Assembly: GCA_017964745.1 (NCBI GenBank)
Contig: JAGCRJ010000110.1
Coordinates: forward strand, 1-6,427
Direction of reading: 5' to 3'
Length of the DNA: 6,427 bases
Source of the DNA: Lachnospiraceae bacterium
GTDB taxonomy: Bacteria; Bacillota; Clostridia; Lachnospirales; Lachnospiraceae
Shown here in pieces: positions 1 through 6,036 of the stretch. The notes beneath the pieces are model-generated. The model saw only the letters and a list, made by a program, of their open reading frames with translations. It did not search any database and had not been told where the DNA came from. Position 1 is the stretch's first letter. Every line of letters begins with the position of its first letter. Both the position numbers and the translations under genes were made by a program.

Positions 1-1
1 C

Positions 2-349
2 GTTCTCGAGGAGTGCATCAAGAGACTTCCCGGATTCCCCATCGTTCTTCACGGATCATCTTCCGTTCCCCAGGAATTCGTTAAGATGGTTAATGAGTAC
101 GGCGGAAATATGCCCGATGCGGTAGGTATCCCTGAGGAACAGCTCCGTAAGGCAGCTACCCTTGCAGTATGTAAGATCAATATCGACTCCGATATCCGTC
201 TTGCAATGACCGCTAACATCCGTAAGTACTTCGTTGAGCATCCCGATCACTTCGATCCCCGCCAGTATCTCAAGCCCGCTCGTCAGGCTGTTAAGGATAT
301 GGTCGCTCACAAGATCCTCAACGTTCTCGGATCCGATCACAAGATCTGA
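2..349 (+). CDS. fba: Class II fructose-bisphosphate aldolase, C-terminal part (5' end outside window)
   Basis: Partial gene: the reading frame is open from base 2 and ends at TGA 347-349, giving about 115 C-terminal residues. The enzyme interconverts fructose 1,6-bisphosphate with glyceraldehyde 3-phosphate and DHAP in cytoplasmic glycolysis and gluconeogenesis, using a divalent metal, usually zinc. The visible fragment carries the IVLHGSSSVP segment (fragment residues 14-23), whose His is the expected metal ligand and whose following Gly-Ser residues bind phosphate in this family. It also has VCKINIDSD (about residue 55 on), the conserved strand that contacts DHAP, and the conserved tail FDPRQYLKPAR...HKILNVLGS. 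The true gene starts upstream of the window; an internal ATG at 86 is not the start because conserved sequence precedes it. A strong terminator follows directly. Family assignment is very secure. The symbol is given by family; fbaA is an equally usual name. Confidence 0.95.
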   Translation, partial: VLEECIKRLPGFPIVLHGSSSVPQEFVKMVNEYGGNMPDAVGIPEEQLRKAATLAVCKINIDSDIRLAMTANIRKYFVEHPDHFDPRQYLKPARQAVKDMVAHKILNVLGSDHKI

Positions 350-361
350 TAAGGTTAACAC

Positions 362-390
362 AAAGCCCCGGCTTATCGCCGGGGCTTTTT
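362..390 (+). terminator. Intrinsic terminator after the aldolase gene, possibly bidirectional
   Basis: A perfect 11-bp GC-rich stem (362-372 pairing with 378-388, AAAGCCCCGGC / GCCGGGGCTTT) encloses a 5-base loop and ends in a T run (386-390) on the + strand. It starts 12 bases after the aldolase stop. Read on the - strand, the same stem lies just beyond the stop of the convergent phosphatase gene (398) and is followed by TTTGTGTT. It may therefore also end the regulatory operon, though with a poorer T tract. Confidence 0.93.
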
Positions 391-397
391 CATTGCT

Positions 398-1057
398 TTA
401 ATCCATATTCCAGTTTTTAAATTCCTTCTTTTCGCCTCTCCAGTATGCGGTGAAATCATCCCTCGTTCCGTGGAAGAATAATCCTTCGGTAAATCCGCAC
501 CAGTTCTCTCCCTCGAGGCCGGTCTTCAGGCCGAACAATGCGCTTGCAAGTATGACCACATGTCCGTCGTGGGAACAGATGATATCGAGCTTTCCGTCGG
601 ATGAAGGGATATTGAAAATTGCATTCAGTATCGGAAGTGCCGCCTGATCCAGAGTGTAGCCCGCGGTATATTCGGGGATATTGTTCTGAAGTCCGTAGTA
701 GAACTTGTACCAGCCGATCCCCCGGTCCATTGCGGGACCGAGTCCTTCGATATGTGCGAAGGCCTGCACCTTTTCAATCTCCGGCTCTTCTATTCCCATT
801 CCCCTTGCCACTTCCGTAGCGGTCTGGACACATCTTTTTACGGGGCTGGCAAAGAATCTTCCCACAGGCACATCGAGATTCCTGCCTATGCGGTTTGCAA
901 TCTCAATGCCCTCGGGCGTAAGAAGCAGATCCGAATAATCACCGTTAACGGGATTGTCAAACCTGATGGAATGCCTCATATATACCTTAACATTTGTGTC
1001 CCTGGGGAGCTTTTGTGCATCCTCTTTCATAAGAGGACAGATCGAATCAAAGATCAT
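398..1057 (-). CDS. Histidine phosphatase superfamily protein (acid-phosphatase-like)
   Basis: 219-residue cytoplasmic-looking protein with no signal peptide or membrane segment. It matches the histidine phosphatase superfamily: a first-strand motif VYMRHSIR (residues 25-32) with nucleophile His29 next to Arg28, a TPEG segment (47-50), SPVKRCVQTA (71-80) supplying the phosphate-binding Arg75, and ICSHDGHV (160-167) with the second catalytic His163 followed by Asp164. The His-Asp pair is characteristic of the acid phosphatase/phytase-like branch, whereas the compact size is more like the phosphoglycerate-mutase branch. The third position of the usual RHG motif is Ser30. Such members remove phosphate from small phosphorylated molecules or proteins; the substrate cannot be read from sequence. 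The ATG start is supported by GGAG (1067-1070) nine bases upstream. It is the last gene of the - strand cluster, 70 bases after the kinase, so co-transcription is likely but not proven. Confidence 0.85.
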   Translation of the reverse strand: MIFDSICPLMKEDAQKLPRDTNVKVYMRHSIRFDNPVNGDYSDLLLTPEGIEIANRIGRNLDVPVGRFFASPVKRCVQTATEVARGMGIEEPEIEKVQAFAHIEGLGPAMDRGIGWYKFYYGLQNNIPEYTAGYTLDQAALPILNAIFNIPSSDGKLDIICSHDGHVVILASALFGLKTGLEGENWCGFTEGLFFHGTRDDFTAYWRGEKKEFKNWNMD

Positions 1058-1127
1058 TTATGGTTTCTCCGGATAATATATTTATGCTTCATATCTGATG
1101 ATAATACATCAGGCGGAAAATCAAAAA
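1058..1127 (-). other. Short spacer between kinase and phosphatase genes with a weak hairpin
   Basis: The 70-base AT-rich gap holds a 6-bp perfect inverted repeat (1095-1100 CTGATG and 1107-1112 CATCAG, loop of 6). No T run follows it on the - strand, so it does not look like an intrinsic terminator. It could modulate mRNA stability or partly separate the phosphatase from the upstream cistrons. The ribosome binding site of the phosphatase (GGAG, 1067-1070) lies in this gap. I see no convincing -35/-10 pair for a separate promoter. Confidence 0.4.
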
Positions 1128-2633
1128 TCATTTTTCTTTTTCGGAACGTATCAGGGGCAGATGCAGTGTGACACAGGCTCCCTTATTTACATCGGACTCG
1201 ATATCCATGCCGTATTCATCGCCGAAAAGAACCCTGATCCTTTTACGCACATTCGCAAGTGCGATGTGATCGAGACTTCCGTGATCCGCAGCTTCTCCGC
1301 TCTCCATTCCGTTTCTGACCTCTTCAAGTTCTGCCGCATCCATGCCCTTTCCGTCATCCGAAACTGTTATGTACAGGTCTTCTTTTTCAATGCGGGCATC
1401 TATCTCAAGATTTCCGCCCTCTGCCGAAAGCCCGTGCATGATCGCATTTTCGACAATGGGCTGGATCAGCATCCTGGGTACGAGTATATCGCTGAATGAA
1501 TCATCTTCACCGAAGCATACATTTATCTTATCGGGATATCTCGCCTGCATTATCTCCGTATACTGCTTGAGCACATAGAATTCTTCAAGAAGGGAAATGT
1601 ACTCATCCGAGGCATTGGCATATCTTAAAAGGACGGAAAGCTCGGTGCATATCCTCGCGGCCGTTTCCCTGTCACCCCTTCCTATAAGCGCCCTCACAAT
1701 ATTCAGGGTGTTTACGGTAAAGTGGGCGCTTATCTGTTTTTTCAAAAGTGACAGATTGGTTCTTTCCAGTTCAAGGTCAATGCCCGTCTGCACAAAGCGT
1801 TTCATGAACCTCACAAAAATGTAACCGACTGCCAGAAGTATCAGGATAGTGACCGGAAGAGCGATGATGAAAAACCGTGAGACATCCTTCGAAACGGAAT
1901 CGACGCAGTATACAACAACCCTGTATCCGGTAAAGCCGATAAATCTTTCGCTTACATAGATCGCTTCTGCGAGTCTGCTTTCCACTTCCTCTTTGCCGAT
2001 CCCGCCGCCCGCACAGATGAGTCTGTCACCGTAGTAGAGTGCCGCACCTATATAGTCCGGATCGTTATATGTCGAAAGCAGTTTTTCGATCTTTCGCTGG
2101 TCGATCAAAAGAAGAACATACCCTGTGATTTCATTTTCATCCTCTATGGCCCGGTACAGGCCGACATAATTTTCCGAGCCTAAGGATACCGAAACCATTC
2201 TGTCGCTTTTTCTTTCGCTGATGATATAGAAGGATCTGACAGCGATCGTATTGGGAGCAGTCCCTTTAAGCCTGTAAAAATTCCCGTCCGGATCATATAC
2301 GATAACGTTGTCAGCATTAACAACTCTTTTGAGAATCGGAGCAAGAACGTCCTGCGTGGCACGTCCCATATCATAGAAATCTTCTCCGTAGTCCGAAGCC
2401 GCAAGCTTTTTCACGCTCTCATCCATGGCAAGGATCGACGAACATTCTTCCATCATGACAAGCTCGTTTCCGACATCGTTCATAATGGTGCCTATGGCGC
2501 TCATCGCATGGCGTTCCATATTCTGCCTGATGATCCTGACAGTGAGCAGATAGAATACTATCCAGAGCAACACGATCACCGCTCCGAATATCATCACTCC
2601 GATCGTATTCTTTTTTCCGGAATATTTCTTCAC
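1128..2633 (-). CDS. LytS/YesM-type sensor histidine kinase, membrane-bound
   Basis: 501-residue two-pass membrane kinase. Membrane segment 1 spans about residues 11-33, an extracytoplasmic domain of about 220 residues follows (34-253, probably a Cache-like fold), and membrane segment 2 spans about 254-277. A short linker leads to the His_kinase (LytS/YesM) region with phosphoacceptor His304 in QISAHFTVNTLN. The ATPase domain shows the N box QPIVENAIMHGL (391-402, Asn396), the G1 box SDDGKGMD (425-432) and HIALANVRKRI (456-466) where the family usually has a glycine-rich G2 box. It would autophosphorylate and pass phosphate to the AraC-type regulator encoded at 5902-5165. The start is GTG, overlapping the previous stop by four bases (GTGA). 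The only nearby SD-like sequence is GGAAA (2641-2645), so translation probably relies on coupling. Placement after two solute-binding lipoproteins suggests that one or both present ligand to its outer domain. Confidence 0.93.
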   Translation of the reverse strand: MKKYSGKKNTIGVMIFGAVIVLLWIVFYLLTVRIIRQNMERHAMSAIGTIMNDVGNELVMMEECSSILAMDESVKKLAASDYGEDFYDMGRATQDVLAPILKRVVNADNVIVYDPDGNFYRLKGTAPNTIAVRSFYIISERKSDRMVSVSLGSENYVGLYRAIEDENEITGYVLLLIDQRKIEKLLSTYNDPDYIGAALYYGDRLICAGGGIGKEEVESRLAEAIYVSERFIGFTGYRVVVYCVDSVSKDVSRFFIIALPVTILILLAVGYIFVRFMKRFVQTGIDLELERTNLSLLKKQISAHFTVNTLNIVRALIGRGDRETAARICTELSVLLRYANASDEYISLLEEFYVLKQYTEIMQARYPDKINVCFGEDDSFSDILVPRMLIQPIVENAIMHGLSAEGGNLEIDARIEKEDLYITVSDDGKGMDAAELEEVRNGMESGEAADHGSLDHIALANVRKRIRVLFGDEYGMDIESDVNKGACVTLHLPLIRSEKEK

Positions 2634-3781
2634 GCTTTAGTTTCCAGTATGCCTGTCCAAAATTTTTCCAGATACTCCCTGTTTTCCGTCAGAACATCCT
2701 GATCCGGAACAAAGAGGTCTATCTCATCAAGAGGAACATCGTTTCCGTCGGGAATATCGGTTCTTACGGACCATGTTCCATCTGTGGAAAAAGGCTTGTA
2801 TCCTTCTCCTTTTCCGTCACTCTCCCCGTAGAGAAACCTGATGAAGAGCTTGGCGGAATTGATATTGTCGGAATTTCTTGCGATCATCGCGGAATAAGAT
2901 GTCCTGCATCCGCTGAAGGGTTCCAGCCTGTACACGGGAGCCATGTCATATCCGAGACCTGCGAATCTCTGCTTGCTCGAGACCATGAACCCGAAATCCG
3001 CGCTTCCCGATCCGAGCGCTTCAAGCACCTCGTCGGAGCTGTTGGTAAACACTATGTTTTCCGATACTCTCTTCCAGAAATAATCCGTCACACTCATACC
3101 GTCCGTATCGGGTTCGCTGCCGTAAAGCTCCTTATATGCCCCGGCAAGCTCATCTTCCACGCACATAAGTCCTCCGCAGAATGCATATGTCGAAAAAGAA
3201 TGAAGGGGATTAGGCATATAGATCCTGTCCTTATACTCTTCATTTACAAGCTCCCATATATTTTCGATCGGGCATTCATCATACTTTGCTGAATTGTAAA
3301 AGAGCATCTCCGCTTCGTATGTGAACGAACCCATGACATTGCTTTCGGGATCCTTCATTTTGCCGGCTATATCCGAAGGCAGATAGGGCACGGCAATTCC
3401 CGTATCAACTATTCTCGACTTGAACTCTCCGCTGTTGTCATTGCAGATTATGACATCACAGTCGGAATTTCCACTGTAGTAATTCTTTTCCACCTCTTCC
3501 ACAAGATCCGGACTTCTCAGATCCCTTATCTCAACACACAGTCCCGGATAAGCTGCCTCAAAAGCTTCCTTGGTCTTGGTCGCCCTGGTGGAAACCGTAT
3601 ACACCACAAGAATGTTTTCCTGTAATGCTTTTTCGTAAAGCTCCTCTGCGGTCTCATCTTTATCCGGGCAGGCTTTTTCAAGCCAGGCATCTTCTTCCGC
3701 AGGCTTTCCGCATGCCGCCACGGTACAAGCCATCACTCCAGCCAGCACTGCGGATATTGTTTTAACGAGCCGTTTTTTCAA
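2630..3781 (-). CDS. Solute-binding lipoprotein, AfuA/iron-type class, probable kinase accessory
   Basis: 383-residue predicted lipoprotein: basic N terminus, hydrophobic stretch and lipobox VAAC with lipidated Cys24. The mature part resembles type 2 periplasmic binding proteins of the iron/hexose-phosphate (AfuA-like) class: NILVVYTVSTRATKTKEAFE (55-74) as the opening strand and helix, DCDVIICND (107-115), FTYEAEMLFYNSAKYD (153-168) and IENIWELVNEEYKDRIYMPNP (172-192), the usual hinge motifs. The start is TTG, four-base overlap TTGA with the preceding stop. It is preceded by a strong GGAGGAG (3790-3796) with an 8-base spacer, which makes this unusual start credible and places the signal peptide correctly. 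No permease or ATPase gene adjoins it; a kinase gene follows with a 4-base overlap. I therefore infer a sensing rather than transport role, comparable to HptA or PgtC. The ligand is unknown; phosphorylated sugars are one possibility. Confidence 0.87.
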   Translation of the reverse strand: MKKRLVKTISAVLAGVMACTVAACGKPAEEDAWLEKACPDKDETAEELYEKALQENILVVYTVSTRATKTKEAFEAAYPGLCVEIRDLRSPDLVEEVEKNYYSGNSDCDVIICNDNSGEFKSRIVDTGIAVPYLPSDIAGKMKDPESNVMGSFTYEAEMLFYNSAKYDECPIENIWELVNEEYKDRIYMPNPLHSFSTYAFCGGLMCVEDELAGAYKELYGSEPDTDGMSVTDYFWKRVSENIVFTNSSDEVLEALGSGSADFGFMVSSKQRFAGLGYDMAPVYRLEPFSGCRTSYSAMIARNSDNINSAKLFIRFLYGESDGKGEGYKPFSTDGTWSVRTDIPDGNDVPLDEIDLFVPDQDVLTENREYLEKFWTGILETKA

Positions 3782-5184
3782 TGTAAGATCTCCTCCGCTC
3801 CCGAAACATATTCCCTCCAGATGCTGTCACTCCGGACATCTTCTTCTCCCGTTACAAATGCGATCATATGCCGGTCAAGGTATTCCGAAAGCTCCGCGTT
3901 TCCCACGGGAAGCTCCCCGCCCGGATCAACAAAAAAGTCCATATAGGCCATCTGGGCTCTCGCATCAACATACTCCGCATCGGAATTCAATCCGTTCCAC
4001 GTAACGCCGTAGATGTATTTTTCGGGAACCGCCATGGGACCCACACCGTTCAGATTCTTATTCTGTACAACATCGCGGATATAATTCTTGGTGATGATTG
4101 TGGACGGAGTCATGTAAATGCTTATGTCCTTTCCGTCCGAATAATCCCAGTCGACGCCGGGCTCTCCGAATCTTGCGATGAGCGATGCTTCCTCGCTCAT
4201 CATGGTATCGAGCAGAAGCTGTGCTTCTTCCTTCTTTTCGCTTCGGGATAAGATTATCGCTCCGATCTTATGTTTATTTTCGGGGATCATTGCATAGGCT
4301 TCTCCGGCCGGACCCGTAAGAGGAGGAACATGCACATACCTTGCCATAACTTCCGGATTACCGCGGTAGATAACATCTCCGATCGAAGAAGATGTGAATG
4401 CACCGACGATAGGCACCGGACTGTTCACCATTTCGCAGAGCTGTCCGTAAGAGCAGTCGAAAACCCCTTTATCCATTAGCCCCTTTTCATACAGTCCCCT
4501 GCAGTACTCAATTCCGTCACGGTACGCCGGATCCGCCCATATGCGCTTCCCGTCTGCGGTCATTCTGGAATGATACGGATCGTTGATGGCAAAGGAACCC
4601 ATGAGGAATTCAACAGGATTCAGGTCATATTCACCGGCCGAACCCGCAAGCGGTATCTCATCGTGAATACCGTTTCCGTTGGGATCTCCGGTTTTAAACG
4701 CTTCAAGCACATCTTCCAATTCATCTGAGGTTTTCGGTATCGGCATTCCCAGGTTGACAAGCCATTCTTTGTTTATCCAGAGTACCGTTCCCGCGCCGGC
4801 CGGAGTATCCCAGCCTTCGGACACATACTTATACTCTCCGTCCGGAAGGTAAATATCCCCGCGCGATGCATACTCTTCAAGCACTCCGTCGCCCGGGACA
4901 AAGCTTCCTCCGAACAGCACTATATCGATCTCAGCCCCGGAATCAAAAAGCATTTTAAGGTATTCATCGCAGCTTTCTATCTTAACGAATGAAACGACTA
5001 TATCAATTCCCGTCTTTTCCTCAAGATAGTTTATGTAATAATTTGTATCTATATCGGGTATATTGTCGGAATAAGGAATTGCGACATGCAAGATCTCGGG
5101 CTGCGATCCGAAACCGCAGCCCGGTACATACAGAAGCGAAATTGTAAGAACGATTGTCAGAAGCTTACAGATCTTCCTGTTCAC
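3778..5184 (-). CDS. Extracellular solute-binding lipoprotein, family 1 (LplA-like)
   Basis: 468-residue predicted lipoprotein with lipobox VPGC (Cys23) after a hydrophobic signal. The mature protein resembles family-1 extracellular solute-binding proteins of the LplA/YtcQ type, which bind oligosaccharides for CUT1 ABC importers. Visible hallmarks are YYINYLEEKTGIDI (49-62), EIDIVLFGG (85-93), WINKEWLVNLGMPIPKTSDEL (136-156), an Asp/Asn/Gly loop DPNGNGIHDE (167-176) of the calcium-binding kind common in this family, YRDGIEYCRGLYEKGLMD (221-238) and a C-terminal Trp-Tyr pair near 456-459. The start is GTG, inside the preceding gene (20-base overlap), with GAGGA (5191-5195) six bases upstream. 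No permease or ATPase lies nearby. Its place between a response regulator and a second binding lipoprotein suggests a role in ligand sensing, or recruitment to a shared importer encoded elsewhere. The specific sugar cannot be inferred. Confidence 0.9.
   Translation of the reverse strand: MNRKICKLLTIVLTISLLYVPGCGFGSQPEILHVAIPYSDNIPDIDTNYYINYLEEKTGIDIVVSFVKIESCDEYLKMLFDSGAEIDIVLFGGSFVPGDGVLEEYASRGDIYLPDGEYKYVSEGWDTPAGAGTVLWINKEWLVNLGMPIPKTSDELEDVLEAFKTGDPNGNGIHDEIPLAGSAGEYDLNPVEFLMGSFAINDPYHSRMTADGKRIWADPAYRDGIEYCRGLYEKGLMDKGVFDCSYGQLCEMVNSPVPIVGAFTSSSIGDVIYRGNPEVMARYVHVPPLTGPAGEAYAMIPENKHKIGAIILSRSEKKEEAQLLLDTMMSEEASLIARFGEPGVDWDYSDGKDISIYMTPSTIITKNYIRDVVQNKNLNGVGPMAVPEKYIYGVTWNGLNSDAEYVDARAQMAYMDFFVDPGGELPVGNAELSEYLDRHMIAFVTGEEDVRSDSIWREYVSGAEEILH
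3790..3796 (-). promoter_or_regulatory. Strong ribosome binding site deciding a TTG start
   Basis: On the - strand this reads GGAGGAG, eight bases before the TTG at 3781-3779. It lies inside the last codons of the preceding lipoprotein gene. The next in-frame ATG of the downstream gene (codon 17) would cut away most of the signal peptide, so TTG is the best start. Confidence 0.8.
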
Positions 5185-5902
5185 CGGGATTCCTCATCTC
5201 CTTCGGAGAAACTCCGTAATAATTCTTGAATACTTTGAAAAAATGATAATAGTCGGTGTAGCCGCACATGACACCGATCTGCTTTATCAGAAGAGACCTG
5301 TCTTCAATAAGCTCTCCGGCATACTTCATTCTTTTTTCGGTAAGGTACATGCTCAGGGATTGGTTGTAATATTTCTGGAAAAGAGCACAGATATAATTTC
5401 TGCTGAATCCGAATTTCTCGGCAAGAAGGGACAGGGTTATCTTCTCCCTGAAATTCTCATCGACATATTGAACCAGACTGTTGAATCCGGGATTATCGGT
5501 GACATTTCCGCTTTCGGAAGGCCTGTTCGCAGACAATATTGAGTTGAGTTTTTCGAGGACGATGCGGACATCGTCGATATCGACGGGCTTAAGAATGTAA
5601 TCAAAACCGCTCTGTCGGTAAAATGTACGCACATTCTCAAAATCGTCATATGCGGAGATCATAACAAACTCTGCTTTGCATCCGCTCTCTTTGAGCTTTG
5701 CCATCATCTCGTTTCCGCTCATCGTGGGCATTTTCATGTCGCAGAATACCGCATCCGCTTCCAGTTCGAGGATCTCCCCCATCGCTTTTTTCGGATCGGT
5801 ATTGCTTCCTATGACCTCAAAACCATTCTCCATCCAGGGAATGATCTCCGTCAGTTCTTCCAATATGAAACGATCGTCATCGACAAGATATGCCCTGTAC
5901 AT
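5165..5902 (-). CDS. YesN-type response regulator: receiver plus AraC DNA-binding domain
   Basis: 245-residue cytoplasmic transcription regulator. The N-terminal receiver (about 1-120) has the acidic pocket Asp8-Asp9-Asp10, phosphoacceptor Asp55 in FCDMKMP, switch Ser83 in FVMISAYDDF, Tyr102, and Lys105-Pro106 in YILKPVD. After a short linker, an AraC-type domain (about 140-238) shows both helix-turn-helix units: LSLLAEKFGFSRNYICALF, then IKQIGVMCGYTDYYHFFKVFK and the family ending YGVSPKEMR. At 245 residues it is short for YesN-like regulators, many of which carry a long middle region. It is the first gene of the - strand operon and the evident partner of the LytS/YesM-type kinase at 2633-1128. 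The ATG start follows a purine-rich GGGGGAAAGA. It probably activates genes for uptake or use of the sensed solute and may control its own operon; targets are not visible here. Confidence 0.95.
   Translation of the reverse strand: MYRAYLVDDDRFILEELTEIIPWMENGFEVIGSNTDPKKAMGEILELEADAVFCDMKMPTMSGNEMMAKLKESGCKAEFVMISAYDDFENVRTFYRQSGFDYILKPVDIDDVRIVLEKLNSILSANRPSESGNVTDNPGFNSLVQYVDENFREKITLSLLAEKFGFSRNYICALFQKYYNQSLSMYLTEKRMKYAGELIEDRSLLIKQIGVMCGYTDYYHFFKVFKNYYGVSPKEMRNPGEQEDL
5191..5195 (-). promoter_or_regulatory. Ribosome binding site deciding a GTG start
   Basis: On the - strand this reads GAGGA, six bases before GTG 5184-5182, with a second GGAG at 5198-5201. It is embedded in the codons for the last residues of the response regulator. 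It supports starting the lipoprotein at the GTG and hence the 20-base overlap of the two genes. Confidence 0.65.
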
Positions 5903-5932
5903 TCTTTCCCCCGCAAACAGTTATTATGTTAG

Positions 5933-5941
5933 ATTTTATCA
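5933..5941 (-). promoter_or_regulatory. Candidate extended -10 promoter for the sensor operon
   Basis: The - strand reads TGATAAAAT, matching the extended -10 pattern TGnTATAAT with one change. Transcription would start near 5926, leaving a leader of about 24 bases that still includes the purine-rich ribosome binding site before ATG 5902. No good -35 box is found at 16-18 bases, which fits an extended -10 or an activated promoter. Confidence 0.4.
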
Positions 5942-5955
5942 TATTTCAGGGCATT

Positions 5956-5976
5956 TTTGGTGGCCGCTCCTCCAAA
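5956..5976. repeat. Imperfect inverted repeat, possible operator
   Basis: TTTGGTGG (5956-5963) and CCTCCAAA (5969-5976) pair at seven of eight positions around a 5-base centre. There is no T run on either side, so it is not an intrinsic terminator. It lies about 15 bases upstream of the candidate -10 of the sensor operon, where a regulator site would be plausible. AraC-type regulators more often use direct repeats, so the identity of any binder is open. Confidence 0.35.
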
Positions 5977-5998
5977 TAGGCTCAAAGAGACAAAAATA

Positions 5999-6027
5999 TG
6001 GATAAAATATGGGAAATACAGTAAAAT
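5999..6027 (+). promoter_or_regulatory. Candidate promoter for the channel-like gene
   Basis: TGGATA (5999-6004) and TAAAAT (6022-6027) are 17 bases apart and match the housekeeping consensus at 4/6 and 5/6 positions. Transcription would begin only two or three bases before the ATG at 6037, implying a nearly leaderless mRNA. AT-rich sequence makes chance matches common. Confidence 0.33.
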
Positions 6028-6036
6028 AATCTATGT

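Larger units (their letters stand above)
5903..6036. promoter_or_regulatory. Divergent promoter region between regulatory operon and channel gene
   Basis: 134 AT-rich bases separate the two divergently transcribed genes and must contain the promoters of both unless they start elsewhere. I see no small gene here. It contains candidate promoter elements for each direction and an imperfect inverted repeat, listed separately. Shared control of the channel gene and the sensor operon is possible but not shown. Confidence 0.6.

Noticed and set aside
86..349. Stand-alone 87-codon gene starting at ATG 86
   Set aside because: Conserved aldolase residues, including the metal-ligand His motif, lie upstream in the same frame, so this is the tail of a larger gene.
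1073..1078. TATTAT as a -10 box for a separate phosphatase promoter
   Set aside because: A start seven bases downstream would fall within the ribosome binding site, and no matching -35 box was found.
1095..1112. Hairpin CTGATG-CATCAG as a terminator between kinase and phosphatase genes
   Set aside because: Stem of only 6 bp with moderate GC and no T run on the - strand; kept only as a weak structure.
752..1171. Open frame of 139 codons on the + strand over the phosphatase and the kinase gene end
   Set aside because: It runs antisense to a clear phosphatase gene, has no recognisable motifs and has no ribosome binding site; it is a shadow frame.
1098..1499. Open frame of 133 codons on the + strand inside the kinase gene
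   Set aside because: It is antisense to the conserved ATPase domain and phosphoacceptor region and has low-complexity, Cys/Phe/His-rich content typical of a reverse frame.
3868..4251. Open frame of 127 codons on the + strand inside the LplA-like gene
   Set aside because: Antisense to a well-supported lipoprotein gene, without motifs or start signals.
5947..5955. Possible tiny leader peptide (ATG CCC TGA) on the - strand upstream of the regulator gene
   Set aside because: Only two codons, the GGAGG upstream is about 14 bases away, and it would precede the best candidate promoter, so it is probably not transcribed.
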